Shown: piece after piece, positions 13,701 through 37,546 of the stretch
Numbering within the stretch: the first letter of the stretch is position 1
Layout: the number at the start of each line of letters is the position of its first letter
Origin: Lottia gigantea
Taxonomy: Eukaryota > Mollusca > Gastropoda > Lottiidae
Direction: 5' to 3'
DNA: 64,000 nucleotides
Assembly (NCBI RefSeq): GCF_000327385.1
Contig: NW_008707797.1
Location: 724,877 to 788,876 of the forward strand
Position numbers and translations under genes: made by a program
Notes under the pieces: model-generated
The model's database searches: none
What the model was told of the DNA's origin: nothing
What the model saw: only the letters and a program-made list of their open reading frames with translations

Positions 13701-16700
13701 ATGATTACTCATTGTTTTGATCACATGATAAAAAAAATGAAGACCATTAACATGAAGACGATTGTGCTGTTTTTTGTTTGTTATTTCATCAAATATTCAA
13801 AACAAGATGTACTCCCAGTTGTCATCTGGCATGGGATGGGTGAGAGTCTTTGCCGAATCTCTGCCATTACTTCGTGTAGCCGTTAGTCTTAGACTTAAAA
13901 TCACAGTCTCACAAACTCGGAAGTGAATTTGTTTGAGCTCGATTGAGAAACACTTGCACTCTTGCATGCCACAGGGGCTGACATGGAAAACGCTTCTAGT
14001 AGTTCGGTTGGGACAACAGATTGTATACACTAAAGTTCCTTTGACATTTGCAAACCCCCAAAACGTTTGCTAATGCTGCTGTCCTGGCAAAATTCCCCTC
14101 AGTGCATACATGGTATGGATGTAAAACTCCAATCATTTCATTTCATTTATTTCTAGGACTACAAAACTAGATGCATATATGGCAATGTATAGATTAATGA
14201 ATAAGTCGGGCTCGGGCCTATCAACATAGTAATGCCAATTGTGCAAGCCTATAGTTCTTCTGTCGAATTGAATCAAATCAATCTTTATTACAAGTTTTAT
14301 GTAAAATATTGTGATGGTTCAACCAAATTTTATATTACAGGTGACAGCTGCTGTAATCCATTGAGTATGGGCTCAATTAAAACATTGATAGAAAAACAAG
14401 TTCCTGGAATCTATGTCAGATCTTTGGAGATCGGAAATAATATCGCAGAGGTAGGTTTTGAATGACATGCAGGGGTAGGGTCCCTTTTCAAGTTCAACTT
14501 CTTGCTTCAAGTATCTATAATGTTAATTAACATTTAAGTGAATTCTTATGCATGGTCCGAGCCGAACCTATTTGAAAAACTCGTTCAACACTGACTCTAA
14601 GCTTATGTTAATGTAAGGAAAAGAGATCAAATTGGTTCACTTTTATATTCAGGACATGGAGAATGGATTTTTGATGAATGTAAACAAACAGATTACAATG
14701 GCTTGTAAGAAGATACAGAATGATACTAAATTACAGAAAGGTTATAATGCTATTGGGTTCTCACAAGGAGGACAGTTTCTGTAAGTTTTATAGGAGAGAC
14801 GAGAGTGGGTGGGTGATTTACTTATTCTTGTTATTACACACACATAATTCAGATATAAACTGGGTTTGGAAATGCAGCACATAATTTCTATCATCATTTT
14901 ACTATATATCACAGTATGAAATGATATAAGTCTTAGGCTTCATAATAATTAATAAATTTGTACTGGTGCCTAAAGTTGTCGGAAAATGATTTAACTGTGA
15001 ATTCATAATGAATAGATTTGTTTTGCAGGAGAGCTGTAGCCCAGAGATGTCCAACACCAGGCATGAATAATCTGGTGTCTGTTGGAGGCCAGCACCAAGG
15101 TAACCTCACCTTTTATGGACAAATTTCAGGGGTTCTGTAGCTTAGTTTGTTAGATTGTTGACATGATGTCTGTCAGTCGGCATGTAAAAGTCATCTCCTT
15201 CCTATTCCAGCTGGATAATCCTGGAAAGATCAATGCCATGTGGACATTCAGTTTGGTCAAGGACCAGCTGGTAGACAGGATCCTTATTAATCTTAGTTAT
15301 TATCCTTGTTAAATCATTGCTGCGAGGTTGCTGCGAGGTCAAGGACCAGCAGGTAGACATGTTGAATCTATGTTGTTATCCTTGTCAAATTATTAAAAAA
15401 TGTTTTGGTCAAGGACCAGTAGATAGGTTTCTCTTGAACCTAAGTTGTTATCCTTGTAAATAATGGTAGTCTCTTTCTGTCTGTCACTTTATTTTATCAT
15501 ACGTTACCATCAGGTGTGTATGGTTTCCCACGTTGCCCTGGTGATAATTCTACTTTGTGTGATTATGTTAGGAAACTTCTAAACATTGGAGCGTATGTAA
15601 GGTTAGTTCAAATTTATTTTATTTGTGGTCTGCTGTCTGACAGTTGGTAATTAATGATTGTGGCCCCTTTTTTATGAAAAACCTTTCAATAAATCTTTGT
15701 CATATTTCTCTTAGTGCAAAAATTCTACAAATAAGAAATGAGGAATTGGTTGATTAATATGCTTACAAAATATTTGAAAATATTAGTTACATGTCTTACT
15801 TCTCTACTATTTGATATACAATGATAAAGTTATTTTATATTTCAGCTTTGTTCAAGACCAGTAAGTTAAATCTTAAACCATAAATTTTTTTTTTTTTTTT
15901 CACCAACTTAGTTTTATTTACCTTGTGGATTAGATGATTCTCCTGAATAGCCCGTCTCTTGATAACTATCAACAATAACTATCTATAATAACTATCAATA
16001 ATAACTATCAACATAGGAGAGAAATCACTTCCCATCAACACTGGTTCTCTGTAAATTTTGGTCTTGTTTAGTGCCAAGTCTGTCTGAAAATGATTGCAGG
16101 AACCTCTTTTGAATATTTAATGTGAATGATTTCTTTGAATATTGGTCTTGTTTAGTGATGTGTTTAATTCATTGAGAAAGAAGTATGAATATTTTATTAT
16201 TTGTAGCCTGGTCCAAGCTGAATACTGGCAGGATCCTTTGAATATGGCTGAATATCGAGAGAAGAGTGTTTTTCTGGCTGATATTAATCAAGAAAGGGTG
16301 AGAAATTTTTTATGCCTTAGCGGGAATTTTAAAAATTTGACACCTAACCATTATTACCGGAGGTTGACCTGTCTGTAGACCATTAATGTCTTTCTGCTTT
16401 TGTTTTCAATGTATATTAGATGATTTCCCATAAAAAAGCTTTTTCTTATGATCAGTATTCGATTGATATGACACAACTTGTGCAGTTGTCTGCTGTTATA
16501 AAACAGTTCCAAAAAACAATTTGTCTCGCCTTCAGTAGCCTATTGATATGACCAACTTTTCAATAAAGAAACGCAACAGCCACTAACTGAATGCTGGACT
16601 TGTATTGTTAAAGCTAAACTTAACTAAGGCTCCACAACATTCATCATAATAATAGTTTTTATATTCAAAATAAATAATCTGCAGGTAAAGAACCCTGTTT

Positions 16701-17872
16701 ACAAAGAGAATCTATTGAAACTGAAGAATTTGGTACTAGTCAAGTTTCTACAAGATACCATGGTCGATCCTAAAGAGAGTGAGGTTAGATTATATATTTT
16801 AATATCTTAATACAGGGAGATTATTAATTTATGTAGTGTTATGAGCTCATTAAAAAAAGTCGGCATTTTGATATATATCTGATAGGTTCAGATTTCAGTT
16901 CCTGCTTCTTCTTGTCAGTGATAAAGATTCGGGGGGGAGGTAGGTAGGGTGGGGTTGACTTGAAATAAACTTTTAGCCTTGGATTGGACAATAAACTTAG
17001 GTCATGTATGTTACAGACCATTTAGATGTAGAATAGTAGGACATACTCATGAACAATGGTATATTGACGTGGTGTTTGTTGGATGAATTAGTCAATATAT
17101 ATATTGTTTTTGTTACAGTGGTTTGGGTTTTATAAAGAAGGCCAAGGTAAACAAATACTGACAATGAATCAAACTCAACTGTACAAAGAGGTAAAGTGAT
17201 TCTCAGTATTTTCATCATAATTGCTTCGTTTATCTGAAATAATGATCCACAAAAATCCTAAATTAGATAATCAAGAAATTCTGTTGCCTGATTGGTTAAT
17301 GAAACTATATTTAGAAATCAATTTAAAAGAAGAGAATGCTGAATAATTTGTAAAAATAAAGTTTGATGATAGAGCTCTACAATGCTGATTGTAATAGGAA
17401 ATAAAGTTTTTGTTTAATATTTAACTTTCTGGCATTTTCAACAACATGTATCTTCCTTCAAAGTCTCTTAAACTAAATCTTTAAAGGCTTCATTTATAAG
17501 TCATTATTGAAATTTGAATTCCTCCTAAATTGATCATTCTATTTTCAGGACTGGCTTTTTCAGTCTTCACACCCCTGGAGCAATCACCTGGACCTTTTTC
17601 ACCTTCATCCACCTTTTCAGCATGTGATGATCTGAGGTGCTCTCTCAATTCAAAATAAATTCTTCTCCTACACCAGTTGGCCACACCCCCAGGGGTTGAA
17701 AACACCCCAGGTTGGGAACTTAATTTAATCATCCTAATTCTATTTTCAGGACTGGCTTGGATTAAAGAAATTAAATGAGACTGGACGTCTACATCTCCTG
17801 AGTTCTGATTCAAATCATTTGAGAATCACTGATGAATGGTTTATCTCCAAAATTATTCCATTTTTTAAATAA
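13701..17872 (+). CDS. PPT1: Palmitoyl-protein thioesterase 1 (lysosomal)
   Basis: Ten exons: 13701-13839, 14341-14450, 14653-14780, 15029-15099, 15514-15601, 15846-15860, 16207-16297, 16685-16783, 17119-17190, 17750-17872; 936 nt in frame, 311 residues (human 306). PPT1 removes palmitate from S-acylated proteins in the lysosome. A hydrophobic signal segment ([11 protein letters not shown]) precedes the mature start [19 protein letters not shown]. The nucleophile Ser lies in GFSQGGQFL, the conserved cores [16 protein letters not shown] and [10 protein letters not shown] are present, the catalytic Asp is in DTMVDP and the His in [11 protein letters not shown]. The start is uncertain: in-frame ATGs at 13737 and 13752 would also leave a good signal peptide. 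Exon 6 is a 15-nt microexon. A near-copy of the exon 10 acceptor lies 201 bp upstream. Confidence 0.95.
15191..15475 (+). repeat. SINE-like body with three tandem tail units
   Basis: Within PPT1 intron 4. The phrase GGTCAAGGACCAG occurs three times (near 15262, 15338 and 15407), each followed by a GTAGACAGG-type segment and by TTATCCTTGT. The first unit is preceded by a body with CTGGATAATCCTGGAAAGAT. Confidence 0.65.
17540..17758 (+). repeat. Duplicated exon-10 acceptor segment of PPT1
   Basis: CTATTTTCAGGACTGGCTT occurs identically at about 17540-17558 and 17740-17758. The second copy is the real acceptor; the first is followed by 28 unrelated open codons and a stop. The intervening sequence contains a GC-richer inverted pair (CCCCTGG / CCAGGGG). 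Confidence 0.75.
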
Positions 17873-19345
17873 ATATCCATGAAAATGATTTTGACACTGT
17901 GATAAGAGAATGGACATCAAAATTTTGTGTTCAGTGTAAAATGCTCATGTATTGTAATAATTATGTTATGTTACTTATTTTGATTCCTGGATGAAAATTA
18001 ACATAGAGGGACTCTCTCATTTCCAATAAACTTTATAGTTTCTTTGAAAAGAGAAGGTGTGTTAGCCCTTTGATTTCATCTTTATCTTACAGATGCTTTT
18101 AAAACGCAAATATTATTATATCATACTTGTGTAAATTTATTTTAGAATTTTAAGTATTCATGACAGGCTGAATTTATTTTTATGGCAAAACGTTTAATAT
18201 TCCCCTCTAAAATGATTAAGAAACTCTTAAAGCAAAAAATTTGAATGGCACCACCACTATAAAATATTAAGTTTAATTCTTTGGTGAAAATTTTAATGGC
18301 ATAACACCTTATTGCTTGTTTACCTTCAGTCTTAGAAGGCCTGCCACTTAACGACTAGTAATGACAGTGGGCCCCATTTCAAGGGCTGTTATTGAAGGAT
18401 CTACTTCCATGCTTACCTGTTGCCACTCATTAAACCATTTGCTTTGTTCTAATTTTGTATCTGTACAATTAGATGTAGAACAGTTCAGCGTAAAACTCCA
18501 TGAGGATAATTGACAGTGACTCAGCAATTTTGATCCATGTCAATATGGGTGTAAAATAAGACATTGTTGTAATCTGAACATCTAACCAGATATATATTTT
18601 CTAAAATTATGAGATCTCTTACAAATAAAATTTGTATATTTTGTATCTAACTATGGCTTGTTATCATTTAATACCATCAGTGGATGCAGATGTCCATGGG
18701 TTAAAAAAAAGATGGCACAACTGTATAAGATCTTCAATTGTTTAGACAAAATCTCTGGACTAAAGACCTGTCAAATCATATAAATAAATGCTGGCGTTAC
18801 TAAAGATGTATTTTTCATTTTGGACTAAGTTGACAAGAAGAAGTCGCTTGTTTTTTTTTGCATTATAGATGTTATTCCCTGTGAAGCATTCCTTGAATAC
18901 AAGAAACCTTTTAACTACAAATGAAAAGTTGGCTATATAATAATGGAGTCTTTTTAAGATTCAGAACCAATAAGTCATTCATTGAAATTTTATAACAATA
19001 TTTATCAGATGACATTCAAGATGGATGAATAAATAACAATGAAAATTTCACATGAAATCTTAATGTCACTAAAGTCAGTATAGTTAGCTCGTATATTCTT
19101 CTGGCAAAGGCTGAAAATAATTTGACAGTCGCAAAATTGGAAACAATTCAAGCAATAGTACAGAAATAAGCTGAAATTTAGCTCTTTCAGCTGGTCAAGC
19201 AAATAGCTTAGCCTAAATAGATAGATAGAATTGATATCTTTAGCTGATGACTGTATGCAAGTCAAATACATGGCTATCACATTATTTCCAGCCTTGCCGA
19301 TCTTGATCATTGATGAAGCCTTATAAAAATAGGTGTATGAGAGTC
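17873..19345. other. Convergent 3'UTRs of PPT1 and PSMB4
   Basis: Tail-to-tail non-coding stretch. Plus-strand AATAAA signals suitable for PPT1 lie near 18026 and near 18622. No coding exon, RNA gene or strong repeat was seen. Confidence 0.6.
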
Positions 19346-20131
19346 TTATTCATATCCTTGAATTAGATGAGCAATCTCCCAATTTGATTCAGGAACAATT
19401 GGACCATGAATCTTGGCACCAGCCTTGGTGATGACGGCGTATTGGTATTTATTAAGGGATCTGGCATCTCTATAGTATAACAGCTTCATACATCTCTGGA
19501 TCAATTCAGTTGCATCCTTTTCATTCATATTTGGGTTCTTTTCCATCTCTTCTCGTAAAATCGGCAAAGCAATATGAGATCCGAAACCAGATGAAATAGA
19601 AGGCGATTCGTAAGCGACACCAATTTTATCAATGTAGCCAAGGAATGGTTCTTCATCTTGTAACCCAGCAACTACATAGACATTCCATAATGGATTAAAT
19701 TTTGATCTTCTGTTGTACAAAACTCTCGTCAGCCATGAAAACATACTTTTTGGTGTGAATCCGAAACCGTCGTCCAAACACTCCTCATCAATGACTCTCT
19801 GCTCGATGACGCTTTTCAAGAATTGATAATCAGCATAGTCGCCTCCACATCCAATCACAGTGGAATCATTGACTCGATTCAATCTAGAAATGTTCCTGAA
19901 TCTTGCCAAAGAACCGTATGAACCAAGCATATCTGCTGCAATGATAACACCGCCATTAAACTTAAGTCCCAGGACAGACGTCCCTGTGACAACTGGATAA
20001 GCAGATCTCTGGGATTCTGAAGTGTTTCGTGAAGTCGTTGAGTTATTTGAAAAGTTGTATAAACCTCCTGGTTGAGGTCCATTTCTCCAAAACGGAGCTG
20101 GTCTTGCATGAACTGAATCGAAAGCCTCCAT
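19346..20131 (-). CDS. PSMB4: Proteasome subunit beta type-4 (beta-7), intronless
   Basis: A single uninterrupted exon of 261 codons (human 264). The protein is the beta-7 subunit of the 20S core particle, a non-catalytic ring member whose propeptide is removed and whose C-terminus clamps the opposite ring. Seen: the MEAF start as in vertebrates, a Ser/Asn-rich propeptide, TGTSVLGLKFNGGVIIAADM, GSYGSLARFRNISRLNRVN, GGDYADYQFLK, FSWLTRVLYNRRSK, LLYYRDARS and the final NWEIAHLIQGYE. I chose the ATG at 20131, although the frame stays open to 20242, because MEAF matches the family start. Its neighbours have many introns, so the lack of any here is notable. Intact reading and an ETS site just upstream argue for a working gene rather than a processed copy. 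Confidence 0.95.
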   Translation of the reverse strand: MEAFDSVHARPAPFWRNGPQPGGLYNFSNNSTTSRNTSESQRSAYPVVTGTSVLGLKFNGGVIIAADMLGSYGSLARFRNISRLNRVNDSTVIGCGGDYADYQFLKSVIEQRVIDEECLDDGFGFTPKSMFSWLTRVLYNRRSKFNPLWNVYVVAGLQDEEPFLGYIDKIGVAYESPSISSGFGSHIALPILREEMEKNPNMNEKDATELIQRCMKLLYYRDARSLNKYQYAVITKAGAKIHGPIVPESNWEIAHLIQGYE

Positions 20132-20175
20132 GTTTAATGTCATTCTACCACAATGCATCACTTTTCCTGTCCGAA

Positions 20176-20183
20176 CCGGAAGT
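20176..20183 (+). promoter_or_regulatory. ETS-type site upstream of PSMB4
   Basis: CCGGAAGT, a full ETS-family core, lies 45 bp upstream of the PSMB4 start codon, a common position in housekeeping promoters. Functional use is inferred. Confidence 0.45.
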
Positions 20184-22269
20184 TTATTTTGGACACAGAC
20201 AACCACAAGAAAAAGGGCACAAAATTGGCATACAGACAACAAATAACTGGCAATTGATCAAGAAGTCACAAAACTGCCCCTATAACTGGTAATATTGTTG
20301 CTCTGCCAAATGTGTCAAAACTCTGACGTCTATACTATAGCTTGTTAAGGGTATTCTATATATAGTTAGACCCAACTGGAATCACATATAAACCTCATTT
20401 GGTTCCCATTTGAAAATGGTCATGGTGTGAAAAACCCTTAAGGGTGGTAGATTCTGCAGCTGTTAACAGCTTCTCAAGCATTTATAGAAATGAGTCTAGC
20501 ACTATGTATTAAGACCAAATTAAAAGGTATATATATACACTAACAAAGGTTGTCTACAAACTTGTACCCACCAGAGAACCTTAAGACGACTCATGGCATC
20601 ACAAGAGAGGAATGGACAAAGTTGATGATTGAATTGAACAGAGTTTTACGTCCTACTTTTCTGTACAAGCAACGCCATGCTGGGTGCAACGAGGAATTTT
20701 TCAGGACAGATTTGCAACTGTCGAAGGATCTTTAAAGTGCACTGTCTGTTGCACACAGGGCCTGATTTATTGTCCCATTCAAAGACTTGACGATAAGATG
20801 AATGCTTCCATACATAAAATCATGTTTATAACAAAAATCTACAATTTTTATCAAATTTTTGTATTTTTTTATAACAATAGAAATATTACAATAATTTGAA
20901 GATAAACTAAGGTTAAACCTAACTGAAAACATGGCTGTCATTTTAACAATAGAATTAGTTATTGGCCTTGTTCAGACATATTGGAATTGTGAAGCGGATC
21001 TCTGGCTTTATTTTGAAGCCCCACCCCCCTTTTCAGTTGATGTGCAGAGTAAAATATTAATACATGAAATTCAAACAATATGTACAATATTGTTCTATTA
21101 ATATACAAACAACTTCTATCAATAATTAGATACAGTTATAATCAGGCAAAGATATTTTGTTTATCTGAGTCTTATTCAAAACATAGTCACGAACAGTTAA
21201 GTTTATTTTCATAAAGATAGCTTGTGAGGCAAGGTAACATACGCCCACTGGCAGTTCATTTTAGGTAGAATAAATAGTACTGGATGCCGATTGTTACTTA
21301 AACCAATTTAAAATAAAGTAGACTTATGCTCATGTTTCGAATTGGGGCTCAGACAGGCACAGATATCTTTGTCTGATAAGAATATGAATGATAATAATTG
21401 TATTAGCACTATAATGATGTTAAATATAGATCCAGATAGTTGTATCAATGAGCAGGGTTAACTTTTGTATGTGTGATTTAAAGCCTTACAGCCAATAATG
21501 TCTGTGTAGTAAGCTATGGTACGGTAGCCTCAGAGTTGTTTGCTAGATCAAATCCTGGTGAAGGTAAAATAAAGGCATCCCATAGACAGAATTTGTAACA
21601 GTTGCCAGGTGTTAGCTGTTTTTTTTTTTATCACAACCTAACACTGATATTCATACAAAACCTAATCCTGATACATTGGCATACTGGAGAAGGCACGGTG
21701 GATAACCACAAAAACTGCACAGTTCTAACAAGTTAAACTTGTAAGCAATTCATTATGGAAACCATTTTGACAAAAAATATGAAATATTTCAGAAATCTTT
21801 TACCAATTAATTGTGAAAGTTTAAAGATTTTGATGATGAAGTGGAATTTGAATTAATAATTGAGCTTTGATTTTTCTGTATAAATATTTTGGCTGGATAC
21901 TGGATGAAGTTCATGAGTTTAAAGCGATTGATCAACTTGAATTAAAAATTAGAATCCGGCAAGCTTTAAGAAAAACTGCCTCATTAGAATATTTGTTCCT
22001 GAAAACTAGAATTCCAATAACAGAACAACACAAAGCTTAACAACCCTGTCTTTCTGGTTTTAACACCAGAATCAAATTAAAACCCTTCCAAGAACACCAA
22101 GACTTCATCCAGAAACCAGGAGACAAATTATAGAAAACTAAATGACGATAAATTCAATTCAATTTTAGTGATTGACCAATCAGATGGCTGGAATTCTCAT
22201 GTTATCCTCAGTACAGTTTTCGAGAAACTGGCAAGTAAATTTAAATTATTCTAAGTTATGTCCCTTTGT
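20184..22269. other. Non-coding: PSMB4 upstream DNA and HADHA 3'UTR
   Basis: No gene seen. A copy of a dispersed repeat with ACTTTTCTGTACAAGCAACG and CCATGCTGGGTGCAACGAGG lies near 20650-20720; relatives occur near 27625, 42953 and 63300, and inverted near 14070, 40700 and 47030. A fragment of the TTTTAGTGATTG fold-back family lies near 22160. Confidence 0.55.
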
Positions 22270-30739
<8,470 letters not shown>

Positions 30740-30985
30740 TTTGTCTTCAGCCGGCTAACCTTTGATATCTCATATAGTAACGTGAAGTCTCGCCAACTCT
30801 CGTCACGTAATTGTTCTTTTCTGAGTTTTGCTGAGATTAATGAAATCTGCTCAACTCTGAAATCGGTTCAACTTTTCACCCCTGACAATTTTTCATTCAT
30901 CACCCTGGTCAAACTTTTGGAATTCAGCCAAAGCCGTGAGTCGAGAACCCAAGTCACGTGACAGTCAAAGTCCACAGTTTCCAGC
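30740..30985. promoter_or_regulatory. Bidirectional HADHA/HADHB promoter
   Basis: Only 246 bp separate the start codons of the two trifunctional-protein subunits. The 10-bp palindrome GTCACGTGAC lies at 30953-30962 and fits E-box factors (USF, TFEB/MITF class). CAAAGTCCA at 30966-30974 is an exact match to the HNF4-selective binding motif. HNF4 is a known activator of fatty-acid oxidation genes in mammals and flies. No TATA box was seen. Confidence 0.75.
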
Positions 30986-36055
<5,070 letters not shown>

Positions 36056-37546
36056 GGATTTTTTGACTTGAAAAAAAAAATGGAATCAATGCAAGGAACT
36101 AAAAGTGAACATTCAACTCAAAGTTAAAGACAGCAAATCTGCAGACTATATTGTTTTATTTATTACAACAGTGCTTACTATTACTCGGATCAAAAAATAA
36201 TATCAAGTGAGATCAAATTCAGATTTAACAAGTTTTTGAAGCAGATTTCAGGATACATTTGCTGTGCTTGTGCCTCATTTTCGAAAAATTAATTAGGTTA
36301 AAAACCAGACCAGAAATACAGTAATCTGATTTGGAAACTAAATTTGGTATTAATTTGATGACAGGAATGAAAAAAGAGCCTGGTGTTAAGGTGTTTCCAA
36401 GGAAAGAAATAATTTTTAAAACTAGCTGTCAAATTGTTATATATTGTGTACTGTTGAATATTTTGTTTCTGTAAGAATATTTTGTTTATACGATTTGTAA
36501 TTATAAATTATATTATCACTCCCAAAGCTTTGATTATCAAGGTAAAGTCGTTCTGCTAACTGATCATTAAAATGTTCATTGGAACAATTTTTATAATCAT
36601 ACTTCTCAAATCTCTAGTTTGAAACCGATCTTCAACTACCTTTTACATTATTTCACAAGAAAAACTAGGTTTTAATAGTTTTAGTACAACAATTAACATT
36701 GTATTATACAACATAGTTACAGAACATTTAAAAATTTACATCACTAGATCCTTTGAAATCTTCAAATGCAATTATGATGGCAAATAAGATGCCTGTGATA
36801 CAGCCTCAGTGTCAGAAACGCTGTTTGTTTAACCTTCAGAGCCTAAATCATAAAATAACATGTTACAATCAGTAATCATGTGGCAAGGAATACTAAGATC
36901 ATTCCATAAAAGAAAAATGCTGCGACATAGTTGAGGTAATCCCTGTTTTCAAAATTTTATTTGCATATAACATTTTAAAATATTGTCTGACTTGCATCAT
37001 AATTTTCAGTTTTAACTCTGCTTTAAGATTATTATATAATTATATTGAAATTGACTCTAAATTCCACAAAAATGAACGTTTAAATAATTTTTATCTTCAT
37101 TGAACAAATAATAAAAAAATTTAGACTGGAATATTTACAAATTAAAAAATGACTGGTTTAAAAATTAAATTAAAATAATTCTTAGACATACACAAACATA
37201 CACACTTTCAAAAAATAATTTCAAAAAGTCTAATTTATATAAAATTGGCCCCCGATACAGACTAAAATAATATCACAGTCGTGGTAATCAAAAATACAAT
37301 TCTTCGACTACTTCATTAAGCTGATATAAGTTGCCATCCTTGTAAAGTTATTGCCAGAGGTTTGGTCTGGAACCAGTTGGTAGACAGGATCCATGAGAAT
37401 TTAAATTGATATTGTAAAATCAAGATCCAGCTGGTTCAAAGGATATTTATAAGTATCCTTGTAATATATTGTAAAATGCCATGCACCACAACCAGCAGTT
37501 TAAAAAAATTTGAGCATTAAAATAAATCCGTCACCATGGTAACTGA
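36056..37546. other. Convergent 3'UTRs of HADHB and the tetraspanin
   Basis: AT-rich, with no coding exon recognised. A SINE-like body fragment (GGTTTGGTCTGGAACCAG type) sits near 37350-37470, inside or next to the tetraspanin 3'UTR. Confidence 0.55.

Noticed and set aside
13797-14465. Continuation of PPT1 exon 1 through its donor and open frame before exon 2
   Set aside because: These are intron read-through; only the parts fitting the PPT1 family and splice sites were kept.
20243-20735. Short open frames upstream of PSMB4
   Set aside because: They overlap promoter DNA and a dispersed repeat, with no recognisable protein.
36940-36961. An alternative last tetraspanin exon (reading DYLNYVAAFFFYGMI)
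   Set aside because: It is out of phase with exon 7; the exon at 37600-37547 is in phase and gives a normal span and tail.
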